From Bryopsis sp. KO-2023 (lineage: Eukaryota; Chlorophyta; Ulvophyceae; Bryopsidales; Bryopsidaceae), in NCBI GenBank assembly GCA_030272585.1, contig BSYQ01000006.1:4365001-4429000 (forward strand): DNA of 64,000 nt. Reading direction: 5' to 3'. Position numbers and translations under genes: made by a program. Positions 12,372 through 23,105 of the stretch are shown piece after piece (position 1 is the stretch's first letter; each line of letters begins with the position of its first letter). The notes below the pieces were generated by a model. The model searched no databases. It had not been told where the DNA came from and saw nothing but the letters and a program-made list of their open reading frames with translations.

Positions 12372-13878
12372 ATTCCGGAAAAACACAGCGTGCAAGGATA
12401 TGGCGGACGGGTGGAGACGCCGAATAGTTTCTTGGCCTCCTTCTACGTTCAGAACGCAAAACACATCGTTGGGACGGACAGTGCCCCGCACAGTCCCCGA
12501 ACAAGGCGATCCCGGTCGTTTGAGGTTGCGAAGTCCACCCGCCGGAATTTGTCAGAGCATTTCATTGTGACGCTGTGCAGTTGGGTGTGAGGATGGCAGA
12601 CAAAAAGGTGAATGCATCGATGTTACTGGGGCATTTAGGGACATTAACATCAAATTACATGAACACTAAAGAGTGCGATTCTGGATTCGGATTAATCAGA
12701 AATAAGGGGGGAGGGGGACTCGTTTTTCAGATTTTCCATGCAATCTGGTTCCAGGAGTGAAACTGTGGATACTCCAAATGATTGAGCTGAGAAACGTGGC
12801 TATCACGTGCAAAACGGCTGAGTTCAACACAGTTTTTGTTAAAAACACCCACGCATCCGATATCCAAGACAATGGATTACAAGTCTATCTCCTTAAGAAG
12901 CTTCCAGTGTTCTTTTCACTGACCTAACTGCAGAGGCGCGGTCGCGACCGCGGCCGCCCGCGGGACTCGGACGAATGTACGCGAAGTACTACGTAGAACG
13001 TATTGTCTGGGGAGACTCCCTCAAAGCATCGGTCCAACTCACTCGAAAGCAGGAACGGTGGCGGTGGAAGCGGCAAATCGATAAACGGGGCCGTAACGCT
13101 CCAGCGTTGGCTCCTCTGGCTGGGTTGTTAGCCGAAAAACACCCGCCGTGTTTGAATTGCGTCCAGCAACAGAATGAAATTTGTAACGCCAGACCTGTCT
13201 TTTGGAGCTCTGATTGGTGGGTCCGCACTAAAGATGAGTTCCACATAGTCACACCCATGTCATGTTCGGGCAATGCATCTTCAGGTCAATAAATGCATCA
13301 ATGGGGCTGGATTTTCCTTTCGAACAGTCGATGTTCGAAACAAACAGGACTGGTTTTATACGTTGTCGACCATATCCACGCCTTATCCGTTATCAATATT
13401 GAGAGGTGGAGATTCTTTCGGACCAATCCCTCGAAATTTTCATCCCCACACCAGCATGGAATATTGAAAGAAGTGTAGACATCACGACTCTATAGTTCCC
13501 CCTGTGCATTGCTGTATTTTGCGTACAAACGCATAGGCCTTTAGCGACAAGAGGCGGGAAAGCTTCCGCATCAGCATCGTAATCGCGTTTATTGGGTGGC
13601 GTTTCCCGCAAAATCCGCATTTTGCACATGCAAACGTGCATAACACTCCACCAGGTAAAATGTGGAATGCTTCTTGGACGTTCCATTCGTTCTCGGTTAC
13701 TACCAGCGAATGGTTCAGCCGTCTTTCAAAGCTTGTGTTTTGGAATGCCTCCTGCCTGGGACACGCCGACTGATCACAGTGTGGATCGATTCACATAACA
13801 TATTTAGCAGACGATGAAGAGAGGTGGTATTTTCATTCAAACCTCATCGCAGGCTTTCGCAGTCTTTCGTATCTAGCA
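12372..13878. other. Spacer with a GC-rich palindrome
   Basis: I cannot support a gene. Homopolymers are rare, and open frames exist on both strands at about 12.99-13.27 and 13.39-13.69 kb, so an undetected or decayed gene is possible. A 16-bp perfect palindrome (CGCGGTCGCGACCGCG, 12937-12952) sits within about 30 bases that are nearly all G and C. Confidence 0.4.
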
Positions 13879-16306
13879 ATGGTTGCACAGAAGAACGCGG
13901 ACGTGCAGGATTTCGATATCAATTGTGGCTCGAACTACGAAACCAAGAGCTTACAAGTCATTACAATCCGAGGAGCCCCCACAGGGATCGATGGCCTTGC
14001 AGAAGAGGTGCGTATATCGGTGGCACTCGAACGGAGCCGATGCAAAAAGGATACCATTGTCGAGAGAAAGAATTGGGCTTCGCAATATTGTCAGGCGAGG
14101 ATGTTGGTTGAACAGACATTACTTGTTACGGCAGGCAACGGCAATTGACGAATCAGTCCTTACGCATCGCTGCATTCTTCCATGGGTTTTCGTATATTCA
14201 TACCATATCGAGGCCGAGAAGTTGAAGGATGCCCTGGAGGTGGCATTATCGATCCACCCAGTGCTCTCTGGACGGTGAGCCTTCATTGACACTGTTGAGC
14301 TTGCTATGTTTGACACCTTTTGCAGCATCCACCCTACTCCAGGGACCGCAACAATCGCTCCACGAAACTAATCGTCCCACGTTTCTCTGCAGGGTGTCGC
14401 CGGCAAAGCCGAGCGAGGTTCGGGGAGACGGCTCACTGCGGAAGTTCCAGTTAGCTCACACGAACGATGGTGTCCATTTTGTTGAAGCCTCCTCCGTGCT
14501 GAGAATCCAGAATTTCACTCACAAGGCTATGGCAAGAAAGTCACACAATGCCAACTCTGGGATGCCTATGTATTGCGAGGTAGGTTCTGTTCCGGCACTA
14601 ATGGAGGGACATCTGATCTAGGAATTGATTCAGCGGACTCGCCTTGGCTTGAAACTTCACTTGGGCGCAACTGGTTTTTGACCACGAAATGTTTTTTGCA
14701 GGCTATCGATAGGTGGGCTTTGATGCGGGGAAAAGAGCCGCTGATGAAAATCAAGCTGACACATCTGCAGGATGGAGGATCGGTGCTAGCGATTACCATT
14801 GCTCATGTTGCTGTTGGTGCGTATCCACGTTCTGAGTATTGCCCAAGTTCCATGAAAGCTGTCTCTTGTTCTGTTTTCAACTACGAATTCGACGCTGTGG
14901 CCATTGGTGTGTTTAACCGCTTCATCTGTTGTCACTCCAGATGGAAGATCGTTTGTCGACTTCGTTCATTATTTGGCGGAAGAATACAAAGGAAAAAGCA
15001 GTTCCGTCCAGCACCCATTCCACAATCGCTTGGTTTTAGAACCATCTACCATGGAGGCATCGTTGCTGGCAGTGCGACGCGAGCAGAAGTCGAGAATGTC
15101 TGGAGTAGTCACCGCGGCTGGAAAAAGTTTGCCTGTTAGGTTACAAAGTCGCTCTGATCCAAGCGGAGCGTACAAGTCAAACGTTCAATGCGAAATTGAA
15201 GGAGAAGAGACGAAGTCTGAGGGAGGAGAGTGTTCTGCGAGCAGATCCCACTGGCTCGACGTGCCAACGCCAAGTGTGTGGGGTGCAATGTCCGCAATGT
15301 GGAAGCTTGGAAGCAGTTTACGCAAGCAACGACAGCGATTTCCCAAGATGGTGAGCACCAGACAATACCATTTCCGTCTCCATATCTGTACAAAAAATTC
15401 GCTCTCCAAGAGCTGACATATGTGGATTCGTTCTGCAGGGTCGAGAATTAAGCACAGAAATCCTACACATTCCAGAGGGGCAGCTCCGTCGTTTGAGATC
15501 CCTTGCGACGGCTAGCTGCGGGCCCAGGGAGTACGTTTCCACGAACGACTGCGTTGGAGCCTTGCTGTGGACCACAATATGCGAGCTGAGAGGAAAGCCC
15601 CTCCCTGGAGTAAATTCTATGTCGGATGGCGGCCGGTTGGCGCTTGCCATAGATCTACGAAAGAACGGTCTGGAACATTGCGTGCCTGATAACTTTTTTG
15701 GAAACGCATCGTGGTCGATTCAGATAGAGAGCGAAAAAGAGGAGCCACAAGCTGGAGAGAACTCAGCCGATCCGACGTCCACTGCTCTGTGTGTGGCGGC
15801 GCGCAGCATCCGCTCGAACTTGGTCAAGTTCCGTGAAGATGAGGAGGCCCCTATCCACCTGGTGAAGTCTTTGCGAAAGCTGCAGGCCGCAAAGTTTTCG
15901 TCCAAGGTAAGACTCGACAAACCCAACATTTCTATTTCCTCCACAAAACGCACATATTTCTTTGGCTCCAAACGCCGCCACGACTTGCATTCCCCTTGTT
16001 TGTGCTGAACCAGTCCAATACTGCATTTTTCAGGTGATGGTGATATCCGAAACTCTGCTCCACTACGACGTCTTCATGACGAGTTGGCAGTTTCCGATTT
16101 GGGAAATCGATTTCGGCTGCGGCGGTCCACACAATTTTCAAGGTATCATGCATCCAACCCCACCCTTCCACGCGATATCCTTCCCCGCCAACCCCGCAGA
16201 TACCGGGCTGTGCTTAGCTGTGACCATCCCTGCATCCGCAGTCGACAGATTGCACAACAGTCCAGTACTTAAGAGACTAGCTCCGAATGCCAAATTCTTG
16301 ACTTGA
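13879..16306 (+). CDS. BAHD-family acyl-CoA-dependent acyltransferase
   Basis: Seven exons: 13879-14007, 14135-14274, 14393-14579, 14702-14816, 14941-15350, 15439-15906 and 16034-16306. They join in phase to 573 residues. The N-terminal half has LKDALEVALSIHPVLSGR and then TNDGVHFVEAS, the usual LKxSL...PLAGR and NxxGxxFxEA stretches. The catalytic HxxxD appears as HVAVD in AITIAHVAV joined to DGRSF; the intron falls between the third variable residue and the Asp. The structural DFGWG motif near the C-terminus is present as DFGCG in WEIDFGCGGPHNF. Members transfer acyl groups from CoA thioesters to alcohols or amines. The family is large in plants and fungi, and the substrate cannot be predicted here. 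The 573 residues exceed the usual 430-500; the excess lies in the Ser/Glu-rich linker before exon 6. The start exon is the least certain. Confidence 0.78.
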
Positions 16307-17439
16307 GGGTGAATTGACTGGATGTGGGCCGTTTCCAAAAGAGGATACATTTGAGGGAGCAACGCAGGCGTTTCTCTCCGAGGTTAATGAGACGAGAAAA
16401 ATGAACGAATATTATAGCTAGAGTTTGGAAGAGCAAGAGGGGCTCGACGGGAACGTGTGTGAATTAGGCGCCAGGCCTTGTTGTAAGTTATGTCTGCCCT
16501 TGTCGTTCATACGCATCATATTGAGGGTCAAAATTCGAAAATTCGTTACCTCAGACAAACCACCAAAGCACATAAAAAAGCTTGGGCAAAGAAAGAGTTG
16601 TCTTGAAACCGTGTCGAACACAAAATGAGGTGCACAGAGGCAACACAACTGTTACAGAAAGTTTCTGGGTATTCTACGGTTGTATTTTTTCTTTCAATGT
16701 CAACCCAAGAATATTTTGAAAACAATTTACAAGTCCAAACCACCAGTGGCAGGTCAAATCCTGCACCTTATCAGAATCTGGTTCCATACAAGCATATCCA
16801 CTTCGAGTTACGCTACAGAAGTTTCATGAAATCGGCGGTGTGAACAAGGAAAGATTCCCCGGTGCATTTTTATTCATTTTTATGAGAGATCCGTTCATAG
16901 GACTGCCAGGACTTGAACCAGGCTGCAGCAACCAGCAGCCGTCAAAGAAACATATCACTTTGGGCATCATAGCTTTTTTTTTCCTTTTCTGTTTTTTCTT
17001 CCTCAGGTTGACCAGCTCACCTTAACCTCCTTGCTATGAACACCTGAATTTCTTGAAGAAAGAACACAGAGAAAAAAACAGACTCACTTTCGAACAGCAA
17101 TCTCCCAAAGTCGAGTGAAAAAAAAGCAAACGAAAAATTCACATTACATACAAAACAGTCACTGAGTTGCTTTGCTCTTCTATCCTTTTTCAGACTCTCC
17201 TTTAATCTTTTTTCGTTCATCTTTGTTATCTTCCTTTTTTGTTTTTAAATAATTTTTTCATTCGTCGAAAAACGCCTTTTTTTTCCCTTTCCTATCCAAG
17301 CCATAACCGAACAATTTGCTTCTTTTCCGGGCAAACTCAATTTTTTTTTAATGAGATTCCTATTGCTGGGGAAATCAACAGAGACACATTAACGAAGCCA
17401 ATGCTAGGACCATGCCTAAATCTTGACTAGCTTCAAGGG

Positions 17440-17930
17440 CTCGTTCCCTGTCTCCCACTCGATCTGCATAAACTCTGTTATCTCCCTTCTTTTGTGACTC
17501 TGGCATCTCCCCATTCCATAGGCTCTATCTCCCACTCTTTTCTTCTAATCCCTTTGTGTTTTTGACTTTGGGTTCTCCCCATTTCATGCTCCCTATCTCC
17601 CATTTTTTTACACTTTTTGCGTTTCTTCTTTTTGTTTACCTTTTTTTTGCCTCCACATTCATACTCCCTTCTTCCACTCACTCTCCACTGTTCACACTTT
17701 TTCCCCCCCTTCTTTATAGCTTTTTTTTGATTTCTTCACGTTGCCTGGAGTTTCCCCCTTTTTTTTCTCTTCTATCTAATTTTTTTTCTCCCTTTTTGTG
17801 ACTTTCGTTTCTCCGCACCTCCTGGAGTTTTTTTCTCCCTTTTTTTTCTTGTCACTAATTTTTTCTCCCTGTTTGTGACTTCGGTTTCTCCCCACTTCCT
17901 GGAGTTTTTTTGTCACATTTTTTCTCTCTC
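17440..17930. repeat. Degenerate minisatellite, pyrimidine-rich
   Basis: About eight imperfect units of roughly 50-60 bases follow one another. Each combines a TCTCCC block, a T-run, TTTGTGACT and GGTTTCTCCCCA or a variant (examples near 17490, 17567, 17800 and 17875). The later units also share CTTCCTGGAGTTTTT. The whole tract is strongly C/T on the plus strand. Confidence 0.6.
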
Positions 17931-18826
17931 CTCTCACTCCTTTTGTATTTTTTTTTTAATCTTTCGTTTGACACCTGGGGTGGATTTCTGTTGTGCAAAT
18001 TTGGATCCATCATCATTTCTCTGGCTTTGACCGATCCATTTCTGGCTGCAACACAAGTCGCACTGCCCACTCCGAACAGCTTGGCTCCGTTTCTGTATTT
18101 CAGTGTCTGGGGCGTTTCCACCGTTCGATGTAGCAATGATATGAATCCTGTCCTCAGGGACTTGCTCTAAGGAAACACCTGGGGCACCCTGAGTGCCAGC
18201 TCCAGACATTACAGGAACCCCTCTCTTTGGTGGCGCAGCAGACAAAACGGTTAATGTTTTGTCTCTACAGCCGCCAATCTGGCGATCGGGGCTGAATGTA
18301 CTAATGTCAGGAATCCCTGGTGAACACTCCTTGGCAGGTTTCCTTCGTTCGACCCAATCTGCTTTCTCCCTGGCAAAACGCAAGATGCCTACCGTAGGTG
18401 ACCTCCGTCGATTTCTTGGGGATGGGTGTTATGGGGTCTGCTATGGCCCCATGCGAACCTTGACAAGGGTGAGCTCTTTGTCGCAGGCATCTCTCTTTGC
18501 AACAGGCTCCCGTCAGTGACTGCAATTTATGTTGCCTCTGTGAGCAATGCTCACAGAGCATCTCAGATGAACCCACTTTGGTCGTCAGTAAATACCTCTC
18601 CAAAAGATCGTTTTCTGGACAATCGAGAGTAGCTTTGCTGATTTCTTGGAATTATTAGCAGCTGTGGGGTTGTGTGCGGGAATAGATACATGTCCCACTG
18701 GCATATCTTGCCATCTTGGCAAGACGATTTCTTTATTGTTTTAAAATGGATGTTCTGCTGTCGACACACTGGCAACCTCTGAAAATGGTTTGGTGAGGTC
18801 CCAGCACTGAATGCCCAATCGTTTAA

Positions 18827-18883
18827 ATGAATGAATGAATCCATGGTACACAATTGTGGTGGGTTCGAATCCCACAATTCATT
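18827..18883 (+). other. T-arm/B-box stem-loop flanked by ATGAAT repeats
   Basis: GTGGG, loop TTCGAAT, CCCAC (18859-18875) is a perfect tRNA T-arm with an exact B box (GGTTCGAATCC). AATTCAT follows, and ATGAAT repeats lie 20-30 bases upstream, so a short outer stem is possible. The layout resembles the fold at 3500-3548 but is weaker. I cannot decide between a decayed tRNA or SINE fragment and chance. Confidence 0.3.
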
Positions 18884-19689
18884 ATGTCAACCCAGTTGAT
18901 TCCTCAGTTGAATCAATGATTCTTTTTCTTTTGGTTGGTTTTATGAAGAAAAAAAAAAGGGAAAGATTGCTGACATATAGTAAAAGATTTGACCTTATGT
19001 TTGGGAAATATGTGTTCTGATGCTTTTTATCTTTCCTCCCTGGGCAAGCAAGGAGATTCTGGATTAATAATAATGGTTAGTGTAAGGGGGTTGAAAACAC
19101 AGTGCGAAAAGGAAATGATTCGTCTCGAAAAACAGAAAACCTCAGTAGATATGATTTGCTTGAGGACCTTGTGATGGGGGTTTGCATATCTCAGAATACC
19201 ATTGAGGAATATGAAGTCACCTGCTGTATGTTACACGGGGACATATTGTGGGCTACTGAATTAAATCTCTGCACATATTGCACAAAACAATAACAAACCC
19301 TCTCCCCCCCCCCCAAAAAAAATGAAACTTGAAAGCCCTTGCACACAAGCAGTCGAAGTTCAGGGCTGTAGGAAGTTATTCGTTTTGGAAAGAACCAATA
19401 CTTGGAAAGGGAGCGGGGGTTTTCAAGAGCTTTCCCGAAAACTCGTTTTTCCTTTCTTTCCTCAAGCTGTCTTTTTTTACTGGCGAAAAAAAAGTCCTGT
19501 TTAAGGACTCCACGCGGATCCGATTTCTTTTTGTTTTCGCGCAAATGCATCCATCTCCTCCCAACTCGCCTTCTGCCCAAGCGCACAAGTGAAAGTAGAC
19601 ACCGGCCGGTGTACCATCGCTTCCGAGCATGATAACTCCGGATCAGTATCAATAATTAAAAAAAAAAAAAAAGACTTAATGAACCAGAG

Positions 19690-20160
19690 CACCGTTCTCG
19701 AAGCTCTGGTTTTCGAACTCAGCGAGCGTCCTAGAAGCGGTTGATAGCCTCTGCGACGTCCTCCATATTCGTGTTCAAAATCCGAGTTTCGTGATCCGTG
19801 AGCTTACCGGCGACGCGATTGCCGCGCGCTTCTCGGTGGACAAGACTTTTAACGCGAGCGAACCCTCCCTACAACCGTTTCCACAAAAGCGTCGTCCTCT
19901 TTTAACAAGTAACTGTCTCCGCCATGTATATCCACCATTTCGACTGCAGCTTGCTCAATGGTGGCTTCCGCTTCCACCACCGGAGGGGGTTTTCGGCTGT
20001 GGTTTCTCCAAGCGCTGTTTTCTTTGCTCGCGGCTCTCGTAGTGATGAAACGTTCGACTGCTGGAGAGCTGCTGCTGCTCGAAAAGCCTTGGTCCGTCAC
20101 ATCGACCGGTTCCACAAAGTGTGAAGGAGGAAAAACATTCGAATCGATGTGACAAGCGTA
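19690..20160 (-). pseudogene. Decayed open frame of the dispersed element, copy A
   Basis: The minus-strand frame contains HIDSNVFPPSHF, VDVTDQG, a serine run, PPVVEAEATIEQAAVEM and DDAFVETVV, then a stop. A different frame continues with HETRILNTNMEDVAEAINRF. Matching peptide segments occur in copy B, in part of the same order (VDVTDQG appears there as LDVTDQG, and NTNMEDV as NTNMEKV). An ancestral coding region is therefore likely, now broken in both copies. I recognise no family. Confidence 0.4.
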
Positions 20161-20584
20161 ATTCCTTGACTCAACACTCGTACCAAACCGACAAATCGCT
20201 GGATTTTCTCGATCATCCGTGTGATCGATGATCCGTTGATCCGTTGATCCGCGTTTCGCCTCGTTTCAAGTTAAAATCGTTTCAAAAGTTCAATTCTCGC
20301 ACATGTTTCGTCTCAATTCAAGTTTGCATTTTTGTTCGAAAGTTCGTTTTCTCTTCAATGCTCATTGTCGTTGTTTGGAAGCTTTTCGGTTTTGATCGAG
20401 TCCGTTTGGTGGTGGACCTTTGTCCGCGCGCACAAAAAAAAAAAAAAAAAGTTTAGGAAAGAAAAAAAAATCGAGTGCTTGGAACTCGAAGGCTCTAGGA
20501 GGCCGTGTTAGGGGGGGAAAAAAAATCCTATATGGGAGGCTCGAGTGGTGGCTAATTTGAATGGAAAGGAGGAACCCAATAAGG

Positions 20585-20752
20585 TACTCGGTTTTTTTTA
20601 TAATTTTGTTTCCCGAGTCATAAATAAGAAAACTAAAAAATCCTCGTAAAACGGGTGGTCGGTTTTTTTTTCATGCTTTTGTTTTCCGACCCATAAAAAA
20701 AAACAAAAAAAAAGAACGGGCTCTAGGAAGCCCGTTTTGAAAAAAAAAAAGA
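20585..20752. other. Cluster of hairpins with T/A-rich loops in the dispersed element
   Basis: Successive inverted repeats: ACTCGG...CCGAGT with a T8-led loop, GGTCGG...CCGACC with a T9-led loop, and AACGGGC TCTAGGAA GCCCGTT. The same three, reverse-complemented, occur in copy B at about 62.48-62.63 kb. Conservation of both arms suggests RNA or DNA structure, although shared ancestry alone could explain it. Confidence 0.5.
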
Positions 20753-20821
20753 TCGTACATGGGAGACTCAAGTGGTGGATAAATGGATTGGAAAGGAGAT
20801 ACCCAAATGTACCGAAAACCA

Positions 20822-21012
20822 CTTAAACCGCTTGAAAAACTCGACCAAAAAGCGCCTTTTGCACGCGAGAGATGCAAAGATGTATTTTTCATGGATCCCT
20901 TGGATCCCTCTGTTGTTGCCGCCTTGTTGAAACCTAAAACGAATGGAACCGCCTGAAAAACTCGACCAGAAAGCGCCTTTTGCACGCGAGAGATGCAAAG
21001 ATGTATTTTCAC
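20822..21012. repeat. Tandem repeat of about 120 bases (element copy A)
   Basis: Two units (the second partial) start with GCTTGAAAAACTCGACC or CCTGAAAAACTCGACC and share CTTTTGCACGCGAGAGATGC. Copy B has three units at 62100-62400. Confidence 0.65.
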
Positions 21013-21551
21013 AGACCAAAACTCGACTCAACAGTTCAGCAAAAATAAAACTCAGCGAAGGGTGGGAATATCCTGTTGCACTTCGTCGAAGTTGACGGCC
21101 TCAAAGTTGATAAACTGTCCGTCAGGTCCAGGTCTTTACACAACCAACCCCCTTTGTCTGCCAACCCCATTCTACCATCCCCAAGATCCATTCAACACAA
21201 CTTAGTAACCCTCATCAGTAAAGCCACCAAAGGTTTCTGCAACCTTGGGGTCCAGACCCCCTCCAAAGATTCCCTGAATGCACACATCTCCATTTCACTT
21301 CAGCCCTCGATCAGCAGAGATGCAATCTGCTCAGCCATCCACAAGCTCCACAAGAACTTGGAGGTATCTGTACCTTACAGTAGGGTCCATGTGACTGGAC
21401 AGCCCCCTGGTCAGCCCACACACCAGATGTCAAAGCATGTGCATTGGGTTGTATTTTAACTAAATTAACCAAACACATACCAGAATATGCCAAGAAAGGA
21501 TGCACAGTCAGATTATGAGTCAATCTCACCAGCACCGTGAAAGTGCTTCAG

Positions 21552-23105
21552 TTGTGCAACCTCTTTCCAGAATGTTGTAAGAAGTCTTTTCCACAATTCT
21601 CTTTGGGAAAAGGTTGCACCTATGAACTCCAGAACAAGCTTTTGGGACCTGTTGTGCTGCAACTGATGCAATCCATTATCCCCTCAGATAATCCAGGAAA
21701 CAAAAGCATGGCATCAGGTCAGCAAGGTGGATGATCAGTCATAAACAAAATTCAGGAGAATTCTGTGGATTTCATGATTTAACATCATCTCCTTCTATCC
21801 ATCCATCCATCCATCCGTCCAAACGCTTATCCTAAGCGAAATCTGGTCCATAAAACCAGAGTATATATATATATATATACTCTGGTATATATATATATAA
21901 AAAATTGGGTTGGAAGAATTTCGTCAGGGTCTGACCTGACGTCAGTACGGTGCATGTGGTCATCACCAATCAATAGAATTCTGTGGATTTAAAAGTCATC
22001 ATGCCCAGAGCATGTCCCAAGGACATTATGTCCACTAAGTTCATTGAAAAAAAATCTATGTTATAAGAACCAGCTGGGAGTGCTTGTTCGCTCCAAGGGC
22101 TCTAGAAAGCCAATTTTGAAAAGGAAATTGCGGTGTTGGATCATTTGATTTTTTCAAAAGAGGGGACGTTTTTATTCTCTGAATTTATTGATTTATTTGT
22201 TCTTTTCTTTGTAACGATTTCTTTTTGCAGAAATCCTGAATGAGTGGGATTTTTCTTTGGGTCCGTCAGCCAAAACCACAAGGGATTAGATAGAGCATCA
22301 ATTTCGGTTCACCATTGAAAAATCATTGTCCCAAGTTTTTTAAACAGATTAGAGAGAAAAAATAAGACAAAAAAAAAGGGGAACACACTGGGGAGGGAAT
22401 TCCATGAATCCTTTTGCCCACAACTGTGAAGGTATGAAAAAACCAAAACAAATCCACAATGCTTGCCTGACACCTCCCTCCCCTTTCGCACCTGCCCCTG
22501 GAAGATCAAAACTTGCTGGGAAGTTTTTTTTTCTGGCAATACAGTGAGTGGCAAGGGGAAAAAACAAGAGGGTGTTGCGGGGACAAACAGTGTCTGTAAG
22601 AAAACAAAGGCTTTTGCGATTGCGAAAGCCCAGTGTTGTTTCAATACTACCCTACCTAGCTAGGTGTTTTTTGGCTATAGCCTTTTCCTTTTGTTCTCAT
22701 TGGTTCAAAATCTGTGTTCTATAGACAGAAACAATAATAATTCCCCTGACCCAGCCCCATGACAGTCCTCAGCAGGTCTGGGGCTTCTGTAGCCCAATTT
22801 TTTTTTAATATATAAGATTGATTGATTGAAACAATCACCTCTCAAACCCAAATGTTCTCCTAATTTCCCAAAAAAAAAACCAACCACAACCTTCATCAAA
22901 TTCCTGCTGAATGAATTCGAGTGAGCCCTCCATCCCCCTCCCAACACTTCAAGCGCAAAACATGGAGAGTGACTGTGCCATTGTTCACTGCTTTTCCCAA
23001 AAATCCAGATTGATATATACACATATACATACAGCCCCCTTATTCCTACCGGTTACAAAATCCCAGCACAAAAACAAATCACCAAAACAAAACATAACAG
23101 AAACT
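21552..23105. other. Gene-free spacer with microsatellites
   Basis: No gene is supported. It contains a CCAT run near 21797-21816 and a TA-repeat hairpin at 21861-21898 (TATATA arms around CTCTGG). A minus-strand frame at 22.3-22.6 kb is F/L-rich and unconvincing. Confidence 0.5.

Larger units (their letters stand above)
16307..19674. other. Spacer: minisatellite and unassigned open frames
   Basis: No gene is supported. The stretch includes a degenerate tandem repeat (17440-17930) and a minus-strand open frame of about 150 codons at 17934-18383. That frame is hydrophilic, ends in a lysine-rich tract, matches nothing I know, and may be a fragment of an old element. A perfect T-arm-like stem-loop with an exact B box lies at 18859-18875. 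Confidence 0.45.
19675..21551. mobile_element. Dispersed element, copy A (inverted partner at 61510-63570)
   Basis: This stretch matches 61510-63570 read on the opposite strand, over most of its length, with small indels. Landmarks shared by both copies: a block encoding TRNA-free, hydrophilic residues such as NYACHIDSNVFPPSHF (here on the minus strand near 20.1 kb); repeats of GATCCGTT near 20.23 kb; a cluster of hairpins at 20.58-20.75 kb; a tandem repeat of about 120 bases at 20.82-21.01 kb; and a block ending AGTGCTTCAG at 21551. Homology stops at about 19.67 kb, next to a 15-base A-run, and at 21551. I find no terminal inverted repeats, reverse transcriptase or transposase, so the class is unknown and it may be non-autonomous. 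Confidence 0.7.

Noticed and set aside
13393-13686. 97-codon minus-strand frame
   Set aside because: Composition is plausible, but I found no splice-compatible neighbours or family resemblance, and plus-strand frames overlap it.
16888-16975. tRNA-like stretch (minus strand GGTTCAAGTCC)
   Set aside because: The T-stem has a central mismatch, its 5' side overlaps the neighbouring hairpin, and no acceptor pairing was found.
17440-17930. Possible CRISPR-like or regularly spaced array
   Set aside because: Units are degenerate and tandem without unique spacers, in a eukaryotic context.
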